The notes under the pieces: generated by a model
The model's database searches: none
Told to the model about the DNA's origin: nothing
The model's input: the letters and a program-made list of their open reading frames with translations, nothing else
NCBI GenBank assembly: GCA_011620705.1
Contig: WOYR01000160.1
Coordinates: forward strand, 1 to 7,328
From: Microbacteriaceae bacterium
GTDB taxonomy: Bacteria > Actinomycetota > Actinomycetes > Actinomycetales > Microbacteriaceae
Direction of reading: 5' to 3'
Length of the DNA: 7,328 nt
In this document: in pieces, positions 1-5,433 of the stretch
Numbering within the stretch: position 1 is the stretch's first letter
Layout: every line of letters starts with the position of its first letter
Made by a program: the position numbers and the translations under genes

Positions 1-415
1 TGTCGCTCAACTCCTGCCCGTAAGCGCCGATGTTCTGGATCGGTGCGGCGCCCGCCGAGCCGGGGATGCCGCTCAGCGCCTCGACGCCGGCCAGGCCGTC
101 CGCAATGGCGAACTGGACGGCCGCATCCCATGGCTCACCCGCCGCCACCACGATGCCGGGCCTGTCCGCCGAGCCGGGCGTTCGCTCGATCCCGCGCGTG
201 GCCACCCGGAGCACGTCCCCATCGATCCCGTCGTCGGAGACGACGACGTTCGATCCGCCGCCCAGTACGAGCCAATCGTCGCCAGCCGACCAGATGTCGA
301 GTGCCGCCGAGATCAGTTCATCGCGTGTCGCCGGAGCGGACATCCGCAGGGCCGGCCCGCCGACCCGCAGGGTCGTGAGCTCCGAGAGCCGGACGCCGTC
401 GGCCGGAAGAATCAC
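1..415 (-). CDS. murB: UDP-N-acetylenolpyruvoylglucosamine reductase (MurB), 3' part missing
   Basis: MurB is a cytoplasmic FAD enzyme that reduces UDP-GlcNAc-enolpyruvate with NADPH to UDP-MurNAc, the second committed step of peptidoglycan precursor synthesis. The first 138 codons are present and the gene runs off the left edge. They cover the N-terminal FAD-binding domain: TTLRVGGPA (residues 14-22), the FAD pyrophosphate-binding LGGGSNVVVSD (51-61), and SGIPGSAGAAPIQNIGAYG (115-133). These are hallmark MurB motifs. The family usually has about 300-380 residues, so over half is missing, including the catalytic Ser and Glu regions. The GTG start at 415 was chosen because it overlaps the stop of the upstream dehydratase by four bases (GTGA) and sits correctly before the TTLRVGG motif; there is no convincing Shine-Dalgarno, consistent with translational coupling. 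Identity is secure; only the exact start is open. Confidence 0.96.
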   Translation of the reverse strand, partial: MILPADGVRLSELTTLRVGGPALRMSAPATRDELISAALDIWSAGDDWLVLGGGSNVVVSDDGIDGDVLRVATRGIERTPGSADRPGIVVAAGEPWDAAVQFAIADGLAGVEALSGIPGSAGAAPIQNIGAYGQELSD

Positions 416-843
416 GCGAGCGCGACCCGCACCTGGGCCTTGCCGAGAACCGTCTCGCCGCCGAAGGCCGCCGTGAGATCGATGCGCGCGGTGGCGCGCC
501 CGTCCTGAAGGGTTTCGAGCACGCCGACCTTGGCGACGACGGTCACGTCGGCGCCGGCCTCGGCATCCACGTAGACCGGCCGGGTGAAGCGAACCTGGTA
601 GTCGAGCACCTTGCCGCTGTCACCGCCCAGCCAGTCGACCACCGGCTGCACGGCCAGGCCCATGGTCAGCATCCCGTGCGCGAGCACCCCGTCGAGCCCG
701 ACCGAGACGGCGATGTCGTCGCGGTAGTGGATCGGGTTGAAGTCGCCGGAGGCGCCCGCGTAGCGCACCAGGGTGTCGCGGGTCAGGTGGAAGCTCCGCT
801 CCGCGACCACGTCGCCGACGGCGAGGCCCTCGCGCGCGCTCAT
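412..843 (-). CDS. MaoC/HadB-like (3R)-hydroxyacyl thioester dehydratase
   Basis: A 143-residue single hot-dog domain protein of the MaoC/R-specific hydratase family. The hydratase motif is intact: YAGASGDFNPIHYRDDIA at residues 28-45, with the expected catalytic Asp34 and His39 and the supporting Asn36. The family dehydrates or hydrates (3R)-hydroxyacyl-CoA or -ACP; in mycobacteria the equivalent HadB is the catalytic subunit of the FAS-II dehydratase. It starts with ATG at 843, overlapping the stop of the HadA-like gene by four bases (ATGA), with GGGGCGGGGA just upstream, and its own stop overlaps the murB start by four bases. The tight coupling to a HadA-like partner suggests a HadAB-type heterodimer (inference). 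Substrate chain length and carrier cannot be read from the sequence. A general enoyl-CoA hydratase role is the main alternative. Confidence 0.88.
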   Translation of the reverse strand: MSAREGLAVGDVVAERSFHLTRDTLVRYAGASGDFNPIHYRDDIAVSVGLDGVLAHGMLTMGLAVQPVVDWLGGDSGKVLDYQVRFTRPVYVDAEAGADVTVVAKVGVLETLQDGRATARIDLTAAFGGETVLGKAQVRVALA

Positions 844-1286
844 TCCCCGCCCCGCACGACGAGGGTCGAGATCGCGCTGACGACGTGGCCGCCGTCCGCA
901 TCCAGCACGGCGGTCTCAGCGGTCACCATGCTGTGGCCGCCCAGGGACTTGACGCTCGTCACCGTGAGCGTCGCGGTGAGCTCGTCGCCGGCGACGATCG
1001 GGCGGGTGAAGCTGAATCGCTGGTCCCCGTGCACGACACGCGAGAAGTCGATGCCGGAGTCAGGGTCGTCCAGCAGTTGCGCGAGGGTGTGCTCCTGCAC
1101 GACCACGGCGAAGGTGGGAGGGGCGACCACGTCGGCGTACCCGGCGGCACGCGCCGCATCCGGGTCGAGATTGAGCGGGCTGGTGGCGAGCACCGCTCGG
1201 GCGAACTCGCGCACCTTCTCGCGCCCCACGAGATACGGGGGTGATGGGGGGTAGCTGCGCCCCGCGAGCTCTGCGTTGACTGGCAC
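840..1286 (-). CDS. HadA-like MaoC N-terminal-domain dehydratase subunit
   Basis: A 148-residue hot-dog protein of the MaoC_dehydrat_N (FAS1_DH_region) type. Typical features are YLVGREKVREFARAV (18-32) near the N-terminus, APPTFAVV (55-62) and VHGDQRFSFTRPIVAGDEL (85-103), the pattern of HadA/HadC-type subunits. It lacks the G-D-x-N-P-x-H catalytic motif, so it probably acts as the non-catalytic, substrate-binding partner of the MaoC/HadB-like protein encoded immediately downstream with a four-base ATGA overlap. The start is a GTG at 1286. No Shine-Dalgarno precedes it, but a TAGGGT -10 box ends seven bases before the GTG, so the transcript probably begins on the start codon itself. The family call is firm; partnership with the next gene is inferred from coupling and from the known HadAB pair in mycobacteria. 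Confidence 0.86.
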   Translation of the reverse strand: MPVNAELAGRSYPPSPPYLVGREKVREFARAVLATSPLNLDPDAARAAGYADVVAPPTFAVVVQEHTLAQLLDDPDSGIDFSRVVHGDQRFSFTRPIVAGDELTATLTVTSVKSLGGHSMVTAETAVLDADGGHVVSAISTLVVRGGE

Positions 1287-1322
1287 GGGTTCAACCCTAT
1301 CGGCGCCTCTGCGTCATATCAG
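1286..1322 (-). promoter_or_regulatory. Promoter of the hadA-like/hadB-like/murB operon, probably leaderless
   Basis: On the minus strand a -35-like CTGATA (1317-1322, 4/6 to TTGACA) and a -10 TAGGGT (1294-1299, fits TANNNT) are separated by 17 bases. The -10 ends seven bases before the GTG at 1286, so transcription should begin on that codon and give a leaderless mRNA, a common actinobacterial arrangement. Absence of a Shine-Dalgarno agrees. Not experimentally known. Confidence 0.6.
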
Positions 1323-1337
1323 CGGGAGGGCGGTGCA

Positions 1338-1375
1338 CGAAGGCCCCGGCGACACGAGGTCGGCCGGGGCCTTCG
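1338..1375 (-). terminator. Strong GC hairpin, likely terminator of the small-peptide unit
   Basis: A perfect 13-bp inverted repeat (CGAAGGCCCCGGC at 1338-1350 with its complement at 1363-1375) encloses a 12-base loop. It lies 25 bases after the stop codon of the 26-codon ORF and before the promoter of the hadA-like operon, so it is placed to insulate the two. There is no U-run after the stem on either strand, as in many high-GC actinobacterial terminators. Termination is therefore inferred from position and stem strength. Confidence 0.6.
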
Positions 1376-1400
1376 GGGGGTTCTGGGGTGCTGAGGCGCC

Positions 1401-1481
1401 CTACTGGCAGCTCTCGCACTGAAGGTCGTCCATCGGATCGACCGGAACTGCGTAACCGCCAACGCTGTCGAACTCGTTCAT
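1401..1481 (-). CDS. 26-residue acidic peptide with C-terminal CxxC tail, function unknown
   Basis: A very short ORF that I do not recognise with certainty but which is well supported. It begins ATG (1481) after a perfect AGGAGG six bases upstream and ends TAG. It has a sigma-70-like promoter about 55-85 bases upstream and a 13-bp GC hairpin 25 bases downstream. The peptide starts MNEFDSVGGY, continues with a VPVDPMDDL segment and ends CESCQ, with Cys22 and Cys25. It has six acidic residues and no Lys or Arg, so it is neither a typical cationic bacteriocin nor membrane-spanning. Six of 26 codons end in A or T, more than in the neighbours. The CxxC two residues from the end resembles the thiol tail of ribonucleotide reductase alpha subunits, which fits the NrdR-like sites at its promoter (inference). 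Alternatives are a RiPP precursor, a metal-binding or redox peptide, or a leader peptide. Confidence 0.62.
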   Translation of the reverse strand: MNEFDSVGGYAVPVDPMDDLQCESCQ

Positions 1482-1487
1482 GGCGAT

Positions 1488-1496
1488 CCTCCTTCT
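1488..1496 (-). promoter_or_regulatory. Perfect Shine-Dalgarno of the 26-codon ORF
   Basis: The minus strand reads AGAAGGAGG followed by six bases and the ATG at 1481. AGGAGG is the full anti-16S complement at ideal spacing. It is among the strongest ribosome-binding sites in the window and the main reason to accept the short ORF as translated. Confidence 0.75.
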
Positions 1497-1508
1497 CACA
1501 TCGTCGAC

Positions 1509-1526
1509 TCCCGGCCAACCCCGGGA
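1509..1526 (-). other. Short hairpin in the 5' leader of the small-peptide mRNA
   Basis: A perfect 6-bp inverted repeat, TCCCGG (1509-1514) and CCGGGA (1521-1526), with a six-base loop lies between the predicted transcription start near 1529 and the Shine-Dalgarno at 1488-1496. It would form at the very 5' end of the transcript. It could stabilise the mRNA or be chance in GC-rich DNA; no riboswitch class is recognised. Confidence 0.35.
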
Positions 1527-1534
1527 AGAGTTCT

Positions 1535-1581
1535 CACTATATAACGGGAATGCCACCGATGTCATTCCACTACATGTAGTG
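1535..1581. promoter_or_regulatory. Two NrdR-box-like sites bracketing the small-peptide promoter
   Basis: Site 1 (1568-1581) is a perfect 14-bp palindrome, CACTACATGTAGTG, three bases upstream of the -35. Site 2 (1535-1548, CCCGTTATATAGTG on the minus strand) covers the -10. Against the NrdR consensus core CACWATATATWGTG, site 1 matches 12 of 14 and site 2 matches 11 of 14. They are 33 bp apart, about three helical turns. NrdR, the repressor of ribonucleotide reductase genes, typically binds two such boxes on one DNA face with 31-32 bp between centres, so the spacing is slightly off. Site 1 is also close enough to act on the divergent lipoprotein gene. The assignment to NrdR is inference; a two-site operator is well supported by the palindrome and its position. 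Confidence 0.5.
1536..1565 (-). promoter_or_regulatory. Sigma-70-like promoter of the 26-codon ORF
   Basis: On the minus strand ATGACA (1560-1565, 5/6 to TTGACA) and TATAGT (1536-1541, 5/6 to TATAAT) are separated by 18 bases. This is the best match to a housekeeping promoter in the window. It predicts a start near 1529 and a leader of about 48 bases carrying the hairpin and Shine-Dalgarno. Confidence 0.65.
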
Positions 1582-1609
1582 ATTTCGGCGTGTCGCGCCG
1601 GAGCCTCAC

Positions 1610-1615
1610 TAGGCT
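1610..1615 (+). promoter_or_regulatory. Candidate -10 box of the lipoprotein gene
   Basis: TAGGCT fits TANNNT and ends nine bases before the ATG at 1625, predicting a leader of only about two bases or none. No good -35 is seen at 16-19 bases upstream, and no Shine-Dalgarno precedes the ATG, which supports near-leaderless initiation. Confidence 0.4.
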
Positions 1616-1624
1616 CGAACGACC

Positions 1625-2029
1625 ATGAAGATCCTCCTCGCGGCCGGTGCCGTGCTGCTGCTCGCCGGATGCGCCGCCGCCCCAGCCCCATCCGCGACCT
1701 TCGGACTCGGCGACCAGGCGGTCGCGATCGCCCAGGCCGTGCGCGCCTGCCGAGCGGCCTCCGCGCAGCAGCCGCCCGCCACCGCGACCGGGATCGCATC
1801 GGTCGCCACCTGCTCGATCAACGGCAGCCAGGTCGATTTCGTGGTCTGGACCGACCTCGCCGCCCAGCAGGCGCAGGGCCCGGTGGCGACCGCCACCACC
1901 GAGGGCTATGTCGCCCACGGAGCGGGCTGGGATGCCGTCACCCACCGCAGCGGTCAGGTCAGCACGCAGAAGGTGATCGCCACCGCGATCGTCGGCTTCG
2001 TGGGCGGCACCGTCGTGCACGTGCGCTGA
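1625..2029 (+). CDS. Small secreted lipoprotein of unknown function
   Basis: A 134-residue protein with a classical type II signal peptide: M-K at the start, a hydrophobic stretch of about residues 3-14, and lipobox L13-A14-G15-C16. After cleavage a diacylated Cys16 would anchor a roughly 119-residue domain to the outer face of the cytoplasmic membrane. The mature part opens with an Ala/Pro-rich linker (about 17-25). It has two further cysteines, C42 and C63, that could form a disulfide, and ends in a hydrophobic stretch (about 117-133) too rich in Gly and Thr to be a clear membrane segment. No family is recognised. The ATG at 1625 is the only start that keeps the lipobox at a normal distance. 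It ends 35 bases before the ABC ATPase gene and is co-directional, so it may act at the cell surface with that transporter, but it is not a recognisable substrate-binding protein. Confidence 0.82.
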   Translation: MKILLAAGAVLLLAGCAAAPAPSATFGLGDQAVAIAQAVRACRAASAQQPPATATGIASVATCSINGSQVDFVVWTDLAAQQAQGPVATATTEGYVAHGAGWDAVTHRSGQVSTQKVIATAIVGFVGGTVVHVR

Positions 2030-2052
2030 CTCCCCCTGCCGCATCCAGCAGT

Positions 2053-2058
2053 TAGCCT
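2053..2058 (+). promoter_or_regulatory. -10 box giving a probable leaderless ABC ATPase transcript
   Basis: TAGCCT fits TANNNT and ends six bases before the GTG at 2065. No Shine-Dalgarno lies ahead of that GTG. A clear -35 is not visible at normal spacing, which is common for actinobacterial leaderless promoters. The exporter pair could thus be transcribed separately from the lipoprotein gene. Confidence 0.45.
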
Positions 2059-2064
2059 TCCCCT

Positions 2065-2973
2065 GTGACCAGCGATCCGATCGTCGAGATCGACCACTTC
2101 CGGATGGACTTCGGCAGCACGACCGTCATCCAGGACCTCTCCTTCGAGGTCCGGCGCGGCGAGACCTTCGGCTTCCTCGGCAGCAACGGCTCGGGCAAGA
2201 CGACCACGCTGCGGGCTCTGCTCGGGATCTACCGCCCGACCTCGGGGCGTCTGCTGATCGACGGCACGCCGTTCGATCCGGACTCCGCGCTCCGGCTGGG
2301 ATATCTGCCGGAGGAGCGCGGTCTCTACAAGAAGGAATCGGTCATCGACGTGATGAGCTACTTCGGCCGGTTGAAGGGGCTCGACAAGCGCGAGGCGCGG
2401 CGCTGGTCGATGGAGTACCTCGAGCGCGTCGAGATCGCCGACAAGGCCAGGACCAGGGTCGACAAGCTCTCGGGCGGCGAGCAGCAGAAGGTGCAGCTCG
2501 GGGTGACCATCATGAACCAGCCGGAGCTGCTCATCCTGGATGAGCCGACCAAGGGCTTCGACCCGGTCAACAGGCGACTGCTCATGGACATCATCGACGA
2601 GCAGCGCGCATCAGGGGCTACCGTGCTGATGGTCACGCATCAGATGGAGGAGGTCGAGCGCCTGTGCGATCGGATCATCCTGCTGAAGGATGGCGCGGCT
2701 CGCGCATACGGCACCGTCACCGAGGTGCAGGAGGAATTCGGCGGTCTCACCATCATCCTCGACTACGCCGGCGCGCTCCCCGAGTCGGCAGACTACGGCA
2801 TCGTGTCGCAGGGCGGCGGACGCGCCATCCTGAGCGTCGACAACGGGGCGGACCTGGCGGGCATCCTGCGCGCACTGATCGACGCGGGGATGACCGTGAC
2901 CCGCTTCGAGCCTCGGCGCCGGTCGCTGGACGACATCTTCGTCGAGGTCTACGGCGACGAGGCGGGCGAGTGA
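2065..2973 (+). CDS. ABC transporter ATP-binding protein, NatA/YhaQ-like
   Basis: A 302-residue cytoplasmic ATPase that powers the ABC-2 permease encoded next to it. All nucleotide-binding elements are intact: Walker A GSNGSGKT (39-46), signature LSGGEQQK (135-142), Walker B LLILDE with Asp159 and Glu160, and switch His192. The Q-loop position is Glu in LPEERGLY (81-88) and the D-loop reads GFDP (164-167); both variants are familiar in this NatA/YhaQ-type branch of exporters. Residues beyond about 215 form the extra C-terminal domain typical of drug, bacitracin or Na+ exporter ATPases. The GTG start at 2065 places the beta-strand PIVEIDHFRMDFG at the N-terminus and follows a -10 box by six bases, suggesting leaderless expression. 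The stop overlaps or adjoins the permease start. The substrate is unknown; Na+, antibiotic peptide or membrane-stress export are all possible. Confidence 0.93.
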   Translation: MTSDPIVEIDHFRMDFGSTTVIQDLSFEVRRGETFGFLGSNGSGKTTTLRALLGIYRPTSGRLLIDGTPFDPDSALRLGYLPEERGLYKKESVIDVMSYFGRLKGLDKREARRWSMEYLERVEIADKARTRVDKLSGGEQQKVQLGVTIMNQPELLILDEPTKGFDPVNRRLLMDIIDEQRASGATVLMVTHQMEEVERLCDRIILLKDGAARAYGTVTEVQEEFGGLTIILDYAGALPESADYGIVSQGGGRAILSVDNGADLAGILRALIDAGMTVTRFEPRRRSLDDIFVEVYGDEAGE

Positions 2974-2975
2974 CC

Positions 2976-4235
2976 ATGGCCCGGCACAATCTGCGCACGG
3001 TGATCGGCTTCGAGCTCGGCCGCAACCTCTCCAAGCCGCGATTCTGGATCATCACCCTGGTCATTCCCATCGCCCTCATGGTGGTGTTCGCACTGGTGCT
3101 GCTCTCGAACACCTCCACCAGTGCCACCACCGACGCGCAGAAGAACGCGCACATCAGCTTCAGCTACCGCGACCGGTCCGGCGTCGTCGACGCCGCGCTG
3201 GCGGCGGAACTGGGCGGCACCCCCACCGCCGACCCGGCCGCGGCGATCGCCGCCGTCAAAGCGGGCAGGAGCCAGGCCTTCTTCGACTACCCCGCCGACC
3301 CGTCCCAGCATGCGGTGAAGGTGTACGGCCAGGACAGGGACGTCTTCGCCAACGGGGTGTACGGCTCGGTCGCCCAGTCGCTGCTGCAGCTCAGCGCCCA
3401 GCAGAAGCTCGACTCCCCGAAGCTGGTGCAACTCGCCGGCGGCGGCGCGAGTTCGGTGACGGTGACCTACCGCGACGGCCGCGAGACCGCTGGATTCAAC
3501 GGCCTGATCGCCCCGATCCTGTACCTGGTCGCGTTCTATCTGCTCATCATCCTGCTCGGCAACCAGATGCTCGCTTCGACCCTGGAGGAGAAGGAGAACC
3601 GCGTCACCGAGATGATCCTCACCACGATCAATCCGACCTCGCTGATCCTGGGCAAGATCATCTCCCTGTTCGCCCTCGGGCTGGTGCAGATGGTGGTCTT
3701 CGCCCTGCCCCTGGTGGCGGCCTATGCCCTGTTCCGCACGCAACTCAACATCCCGACCCTCGATCTGAGCCACCTCGCACTGGATCCGCAGCAGATGATC
3801 GTGGGCGCGCTCATCCTGATCGGCGGCTTCGCACTGTTCACCGGCACCCTCGTCGCGATCGGCGCCATCATGCCCACCGCCAAGGATGCCGGCCCGATCT
3901 TCGGAATCCTGCTGGTCCTGATCTTCATCCCGTTCTACATCATGACGCTCGTGGTCTCCGACCCCACGGCGCCGATCGTCGAGCTGTTCACGTGGTTCCC
4001 ATACTCGGCCCCTGTCACGGCCCTGCTGCGGAACGCCTTCGGCACCCTCCCGCTGTGGCAGGGCGTCGCCCTCGCGGTCGAACTGCTCGCACTCGCCGCG
4101 ATCGTGCTGCGGATCGCTGTGCAGCTGTTCCGCTACGGATCCATCGAGTACGGGCGCCGGGTGTCGCTGCGCGGAGCCCTCACTCGCCGCCGCGGCGCTG
4201 CGACGCAGCCCTCCGCGGAAACCGCGGCGCGGTGA
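2976..4235 (+). CDS. ABC-2 type permease, NatB/YhaP-like
   Basis: The membrane subunit of the exporter, 419 residues. It has the NatB-type layout: a first membrane segment (about 23-43), a large extracytoplasmic domain (about 44-170), then five further segments at about 177-197, 229-252, 275-298, 306-327 and 361-383. A basic Arg-rich tail should be cytoplasmic. The conserved cytoplasmic stretch EEKENRVTE at 204-212, just after segment 2, is diagnostic of this permease family and probably contacts the ATPase. The ATG at 2976 is two bases after the ATPase stop. An in-frame GTG at 2970 overlaps that stop (GTGA) and would add two residues; both fit coupled translation and I cannot decide between them. 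The gene converges on the first thiolase, ending 16 bases from its stop. Export rather than import is inferred from the absence of a binding protein and from family precedent. Confidence 0.92.
   Translation: MARHNLRTVIGFELGRNLSKPRFWIITLVIPIALMVVFALVLLSNTSTSATTDAQKNAHISFSYRDRSGVVDAALAAELGGTPTADPAAAIAAVKAGRSQAFFDYPADPSQHAVKVYGQDRDVFANGVYGSVAQSLLQLSAQQKLDSPKLVQLAGGGASSVTVTYRDGRETAGFNGLIAPILYLVAFYLLIILLGNQMLASTLEEKENRVTEMILTTINPTSLILGKIISLFALGLVQMVVFALPLVAAYALFRTQLNIPTLDLSHLALDPQQMIVGALILIGGFALFTGTLVAIGAIMPTAKDAGPIFGILLVLIFIPFYIMTLVVSDPTAPIVELFTWFPYSAPVTALLRNAFGTLPLWQGVALAVELLALAAIVLRIAVQLFRYGSIEYGRRVSLRGALTRRRGAATQPSAETAAR
4213..4227. terminator. Small hairpin at the end of the permease gene
   Basis: CCGCGG, AAA, CCGCGG forms a perfect 6-bp stem inside the last codons of the permease gene. 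A second short repeat, GCCGC-A-GCGGC, lies at 4239-4249 in the 16-base gap between the convergent stops. Neither has a U-run. They are the only candidates for ending transcription between the permease and the thiolase, and may be chance in such GC-rich DNA. Confidence 0.25.
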
Positions 4236-4251
4236 TGCGCCGCAGCGGCTG

Positions 4252-5433
4252 CTAGAGCCTTTCGATGACCGTCGCGTTGGCCATGCCGCCGCCCTCGCAC
4301 ATGGTCTGCAGTCCATAGCGACCGCCGGTGGCCTCGAGCTGGTGCAGCAGCGTGCCAAGCAGCCGCGTGCCGGACGCGCCCACCGCATGGCCGAGGGCGA
4401 TGGCTCCCCCGAGCGGGTTGAGCTTGTCTGGATCGGCGTCGAACTCGTGCGCCCAGGCCAGCGGAACCGAGGCGAAGGCCTCGTTGACCTCGTAGACGTC
4501 GAGGTCGGAGAACGACAGGCCCGAGCGCGCCAGGATCTTGTGCGTCGCCGGGATCGGCCCGGTGAGCATGTAGATCGGGTCGTCCCCGACGACGGCGAAG
4601 CTGTGGAACCGCGCCCGCGGGGTCAGCCCCAGCTTCTGCGCCATCGTGGCGCTCATGATGAGCGCACCGCTCGCGGCATCCGTCAGCGGCGAAGAGTTGC
4701 CGGCCGTGATGTTCCAGCCGAGCTGCGGGAAGCGCTCCGACATGCCGGGGTTCTTGAATGCGGGCGGAAGGCCTGCCAGTCCCTCGACCGTCGTGCTCGG
4801 GCGGATGGTCTCATCGGCGTCGACCACGCTCCCGTCGGCCAGGGTCACCGGGATCAGTTCGCGGTCGAAGGCTCCGGATGCCGCGGCCGCCGCCGCGCGC
4901 CGGTGCGACTCGGCGGAGAAGGCGTCGAGCTGCCCGCGGTCGAACCCCCACTTGGCGGCGACCAACTCCGCAGAGATGCCCTGTCCGACCAGCCCCTCCG
5001 GATAGCGCGCCGCGATGCCCGCGCCGTACGGACTCTGCGGCCCTGAAGCCGAGCCGAGCGGCACGCGGCTCATCGACTCGACGCCGGCCGCGATCACGAT
5101 GTCGTATGCGCCCGCCATGATGCCCTGTGCGCCGAAATGCGCTGCCTGCTGACTCGAGCCGCACTGGCGATCGATCGAGACCCCCGGGACGCTCTCGTCG
5201 AACCCCGCGGCGAGAAGGGAGGTGCGCGCGATGTCGCCGGTCTGCTCCCCCGCCTGGCTCACGCAGCCCACGAGCACATCGTCGATCTGCGTCGACTCCA
5301 GACCGTTGCGCTCCAGAAGCGCGGACAGCACCCCGGCCATCAGGTCGCTCGGATGCACGCCGGAGAGCGCGCCACCCTGCTTGCCCTTGCCCGATGCCGT
5401 GCGCACCACATCCACGATCACTGCGTCGTCCAT
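4252..5433 (-). CDS. Acetyl-CoA C-acetyltransferase family thiolase
   Basis: A 393-residue thiolase, the usual full length. Members condense two acetyl-CoA to acetoacetyl-CoA or, in the reverse direction, cleave 3-ketoacyl-CoA in beta-oxidation. The catalytic set is in canonical places: nucleophile Cys91 in DRQCGSSQQA (88-97), His349 in GGAIALGHAVGASG, and Cys379 in CEGGGMA. The NEAF motif is present in VYEVNEAFASVPLAW. A small deviation is GHAVG where most family members have GHPxG. The ATG at 5433 was chosen because GAGGAG lies five bases upstream and the thiolase fold begins directly at DDAVIVDVVRTASGK; a GTG at 5463 would add ten unneeded residues. The gene is divergent from the tetR-family regulator across 103 bases, suggesting local control. 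No hydroxyacyl-CoA dehydrogenase lies next to it, so the direction (degradation or biosynthesis) is undecided. Confidence 0.93.
   Translation of the reverse strand: MDDAVIVDVVRTASGKGKQGGALSGVHPSDLMAGVLSALLERNGLESTQIDDVLVGCVSQAGEQTGDIARTSLLAAGFDESVPGVSIDRQCGSSQQAAHFGAQGIMAGAYDIVIAAGVESMSRVPLGSASGPQSPYGAGIAARYPEGLVGQGISAELVAAKWGFDRGQLDAFSAESHRRAAAAAASGAFDRELIPVTLADGSVVDADETIRPSTTVEGLAGLPPAFKNPGMSERFPQLGWNITAGNSSPLTDAASGALIMSATMAQKLGLTPRARFHSFAVVGDDPIYMLTGPIPATHKILARSGLSFSDLDVYEVNEAFASVPLAWAHEFDADPDKLNPLGGAIALGHAVGASGTRLLGTLLHQLEATGGRYGLQTMCEGGGMANATVIERL

Noticed and set aside
30..476. 148-codon plus-strand open frame at the left edge
   Set aside because: It is antisense to murB, whose motifs are unambiguous; composition is the Pro/Arg/Ser-rich pattern of a shadow frame.
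1401..1799. Longer 132-codon version of the small-peptide frame
   Set aside because: The upstream part runs antisense through the lipoprotein gene and the control region and is Arg-rich; only the last 26 codons have a promoter and Shine-Dalgarno.
2139..2973. Glu in the Q-loop and GFDP D-loop of the ABC ATPase as possible loss of function
   Set aside because: These variants are familiar in NatA/YhaQ-type exporters and all other ATPase motifs are intact.
2949..4388. 479-codon minus-strand open frame
   Set aside because: It is antisense to the permease, with low-complexity Asp/Glu/Gln/His/Gly content and no domain; a GC-bias artefact.
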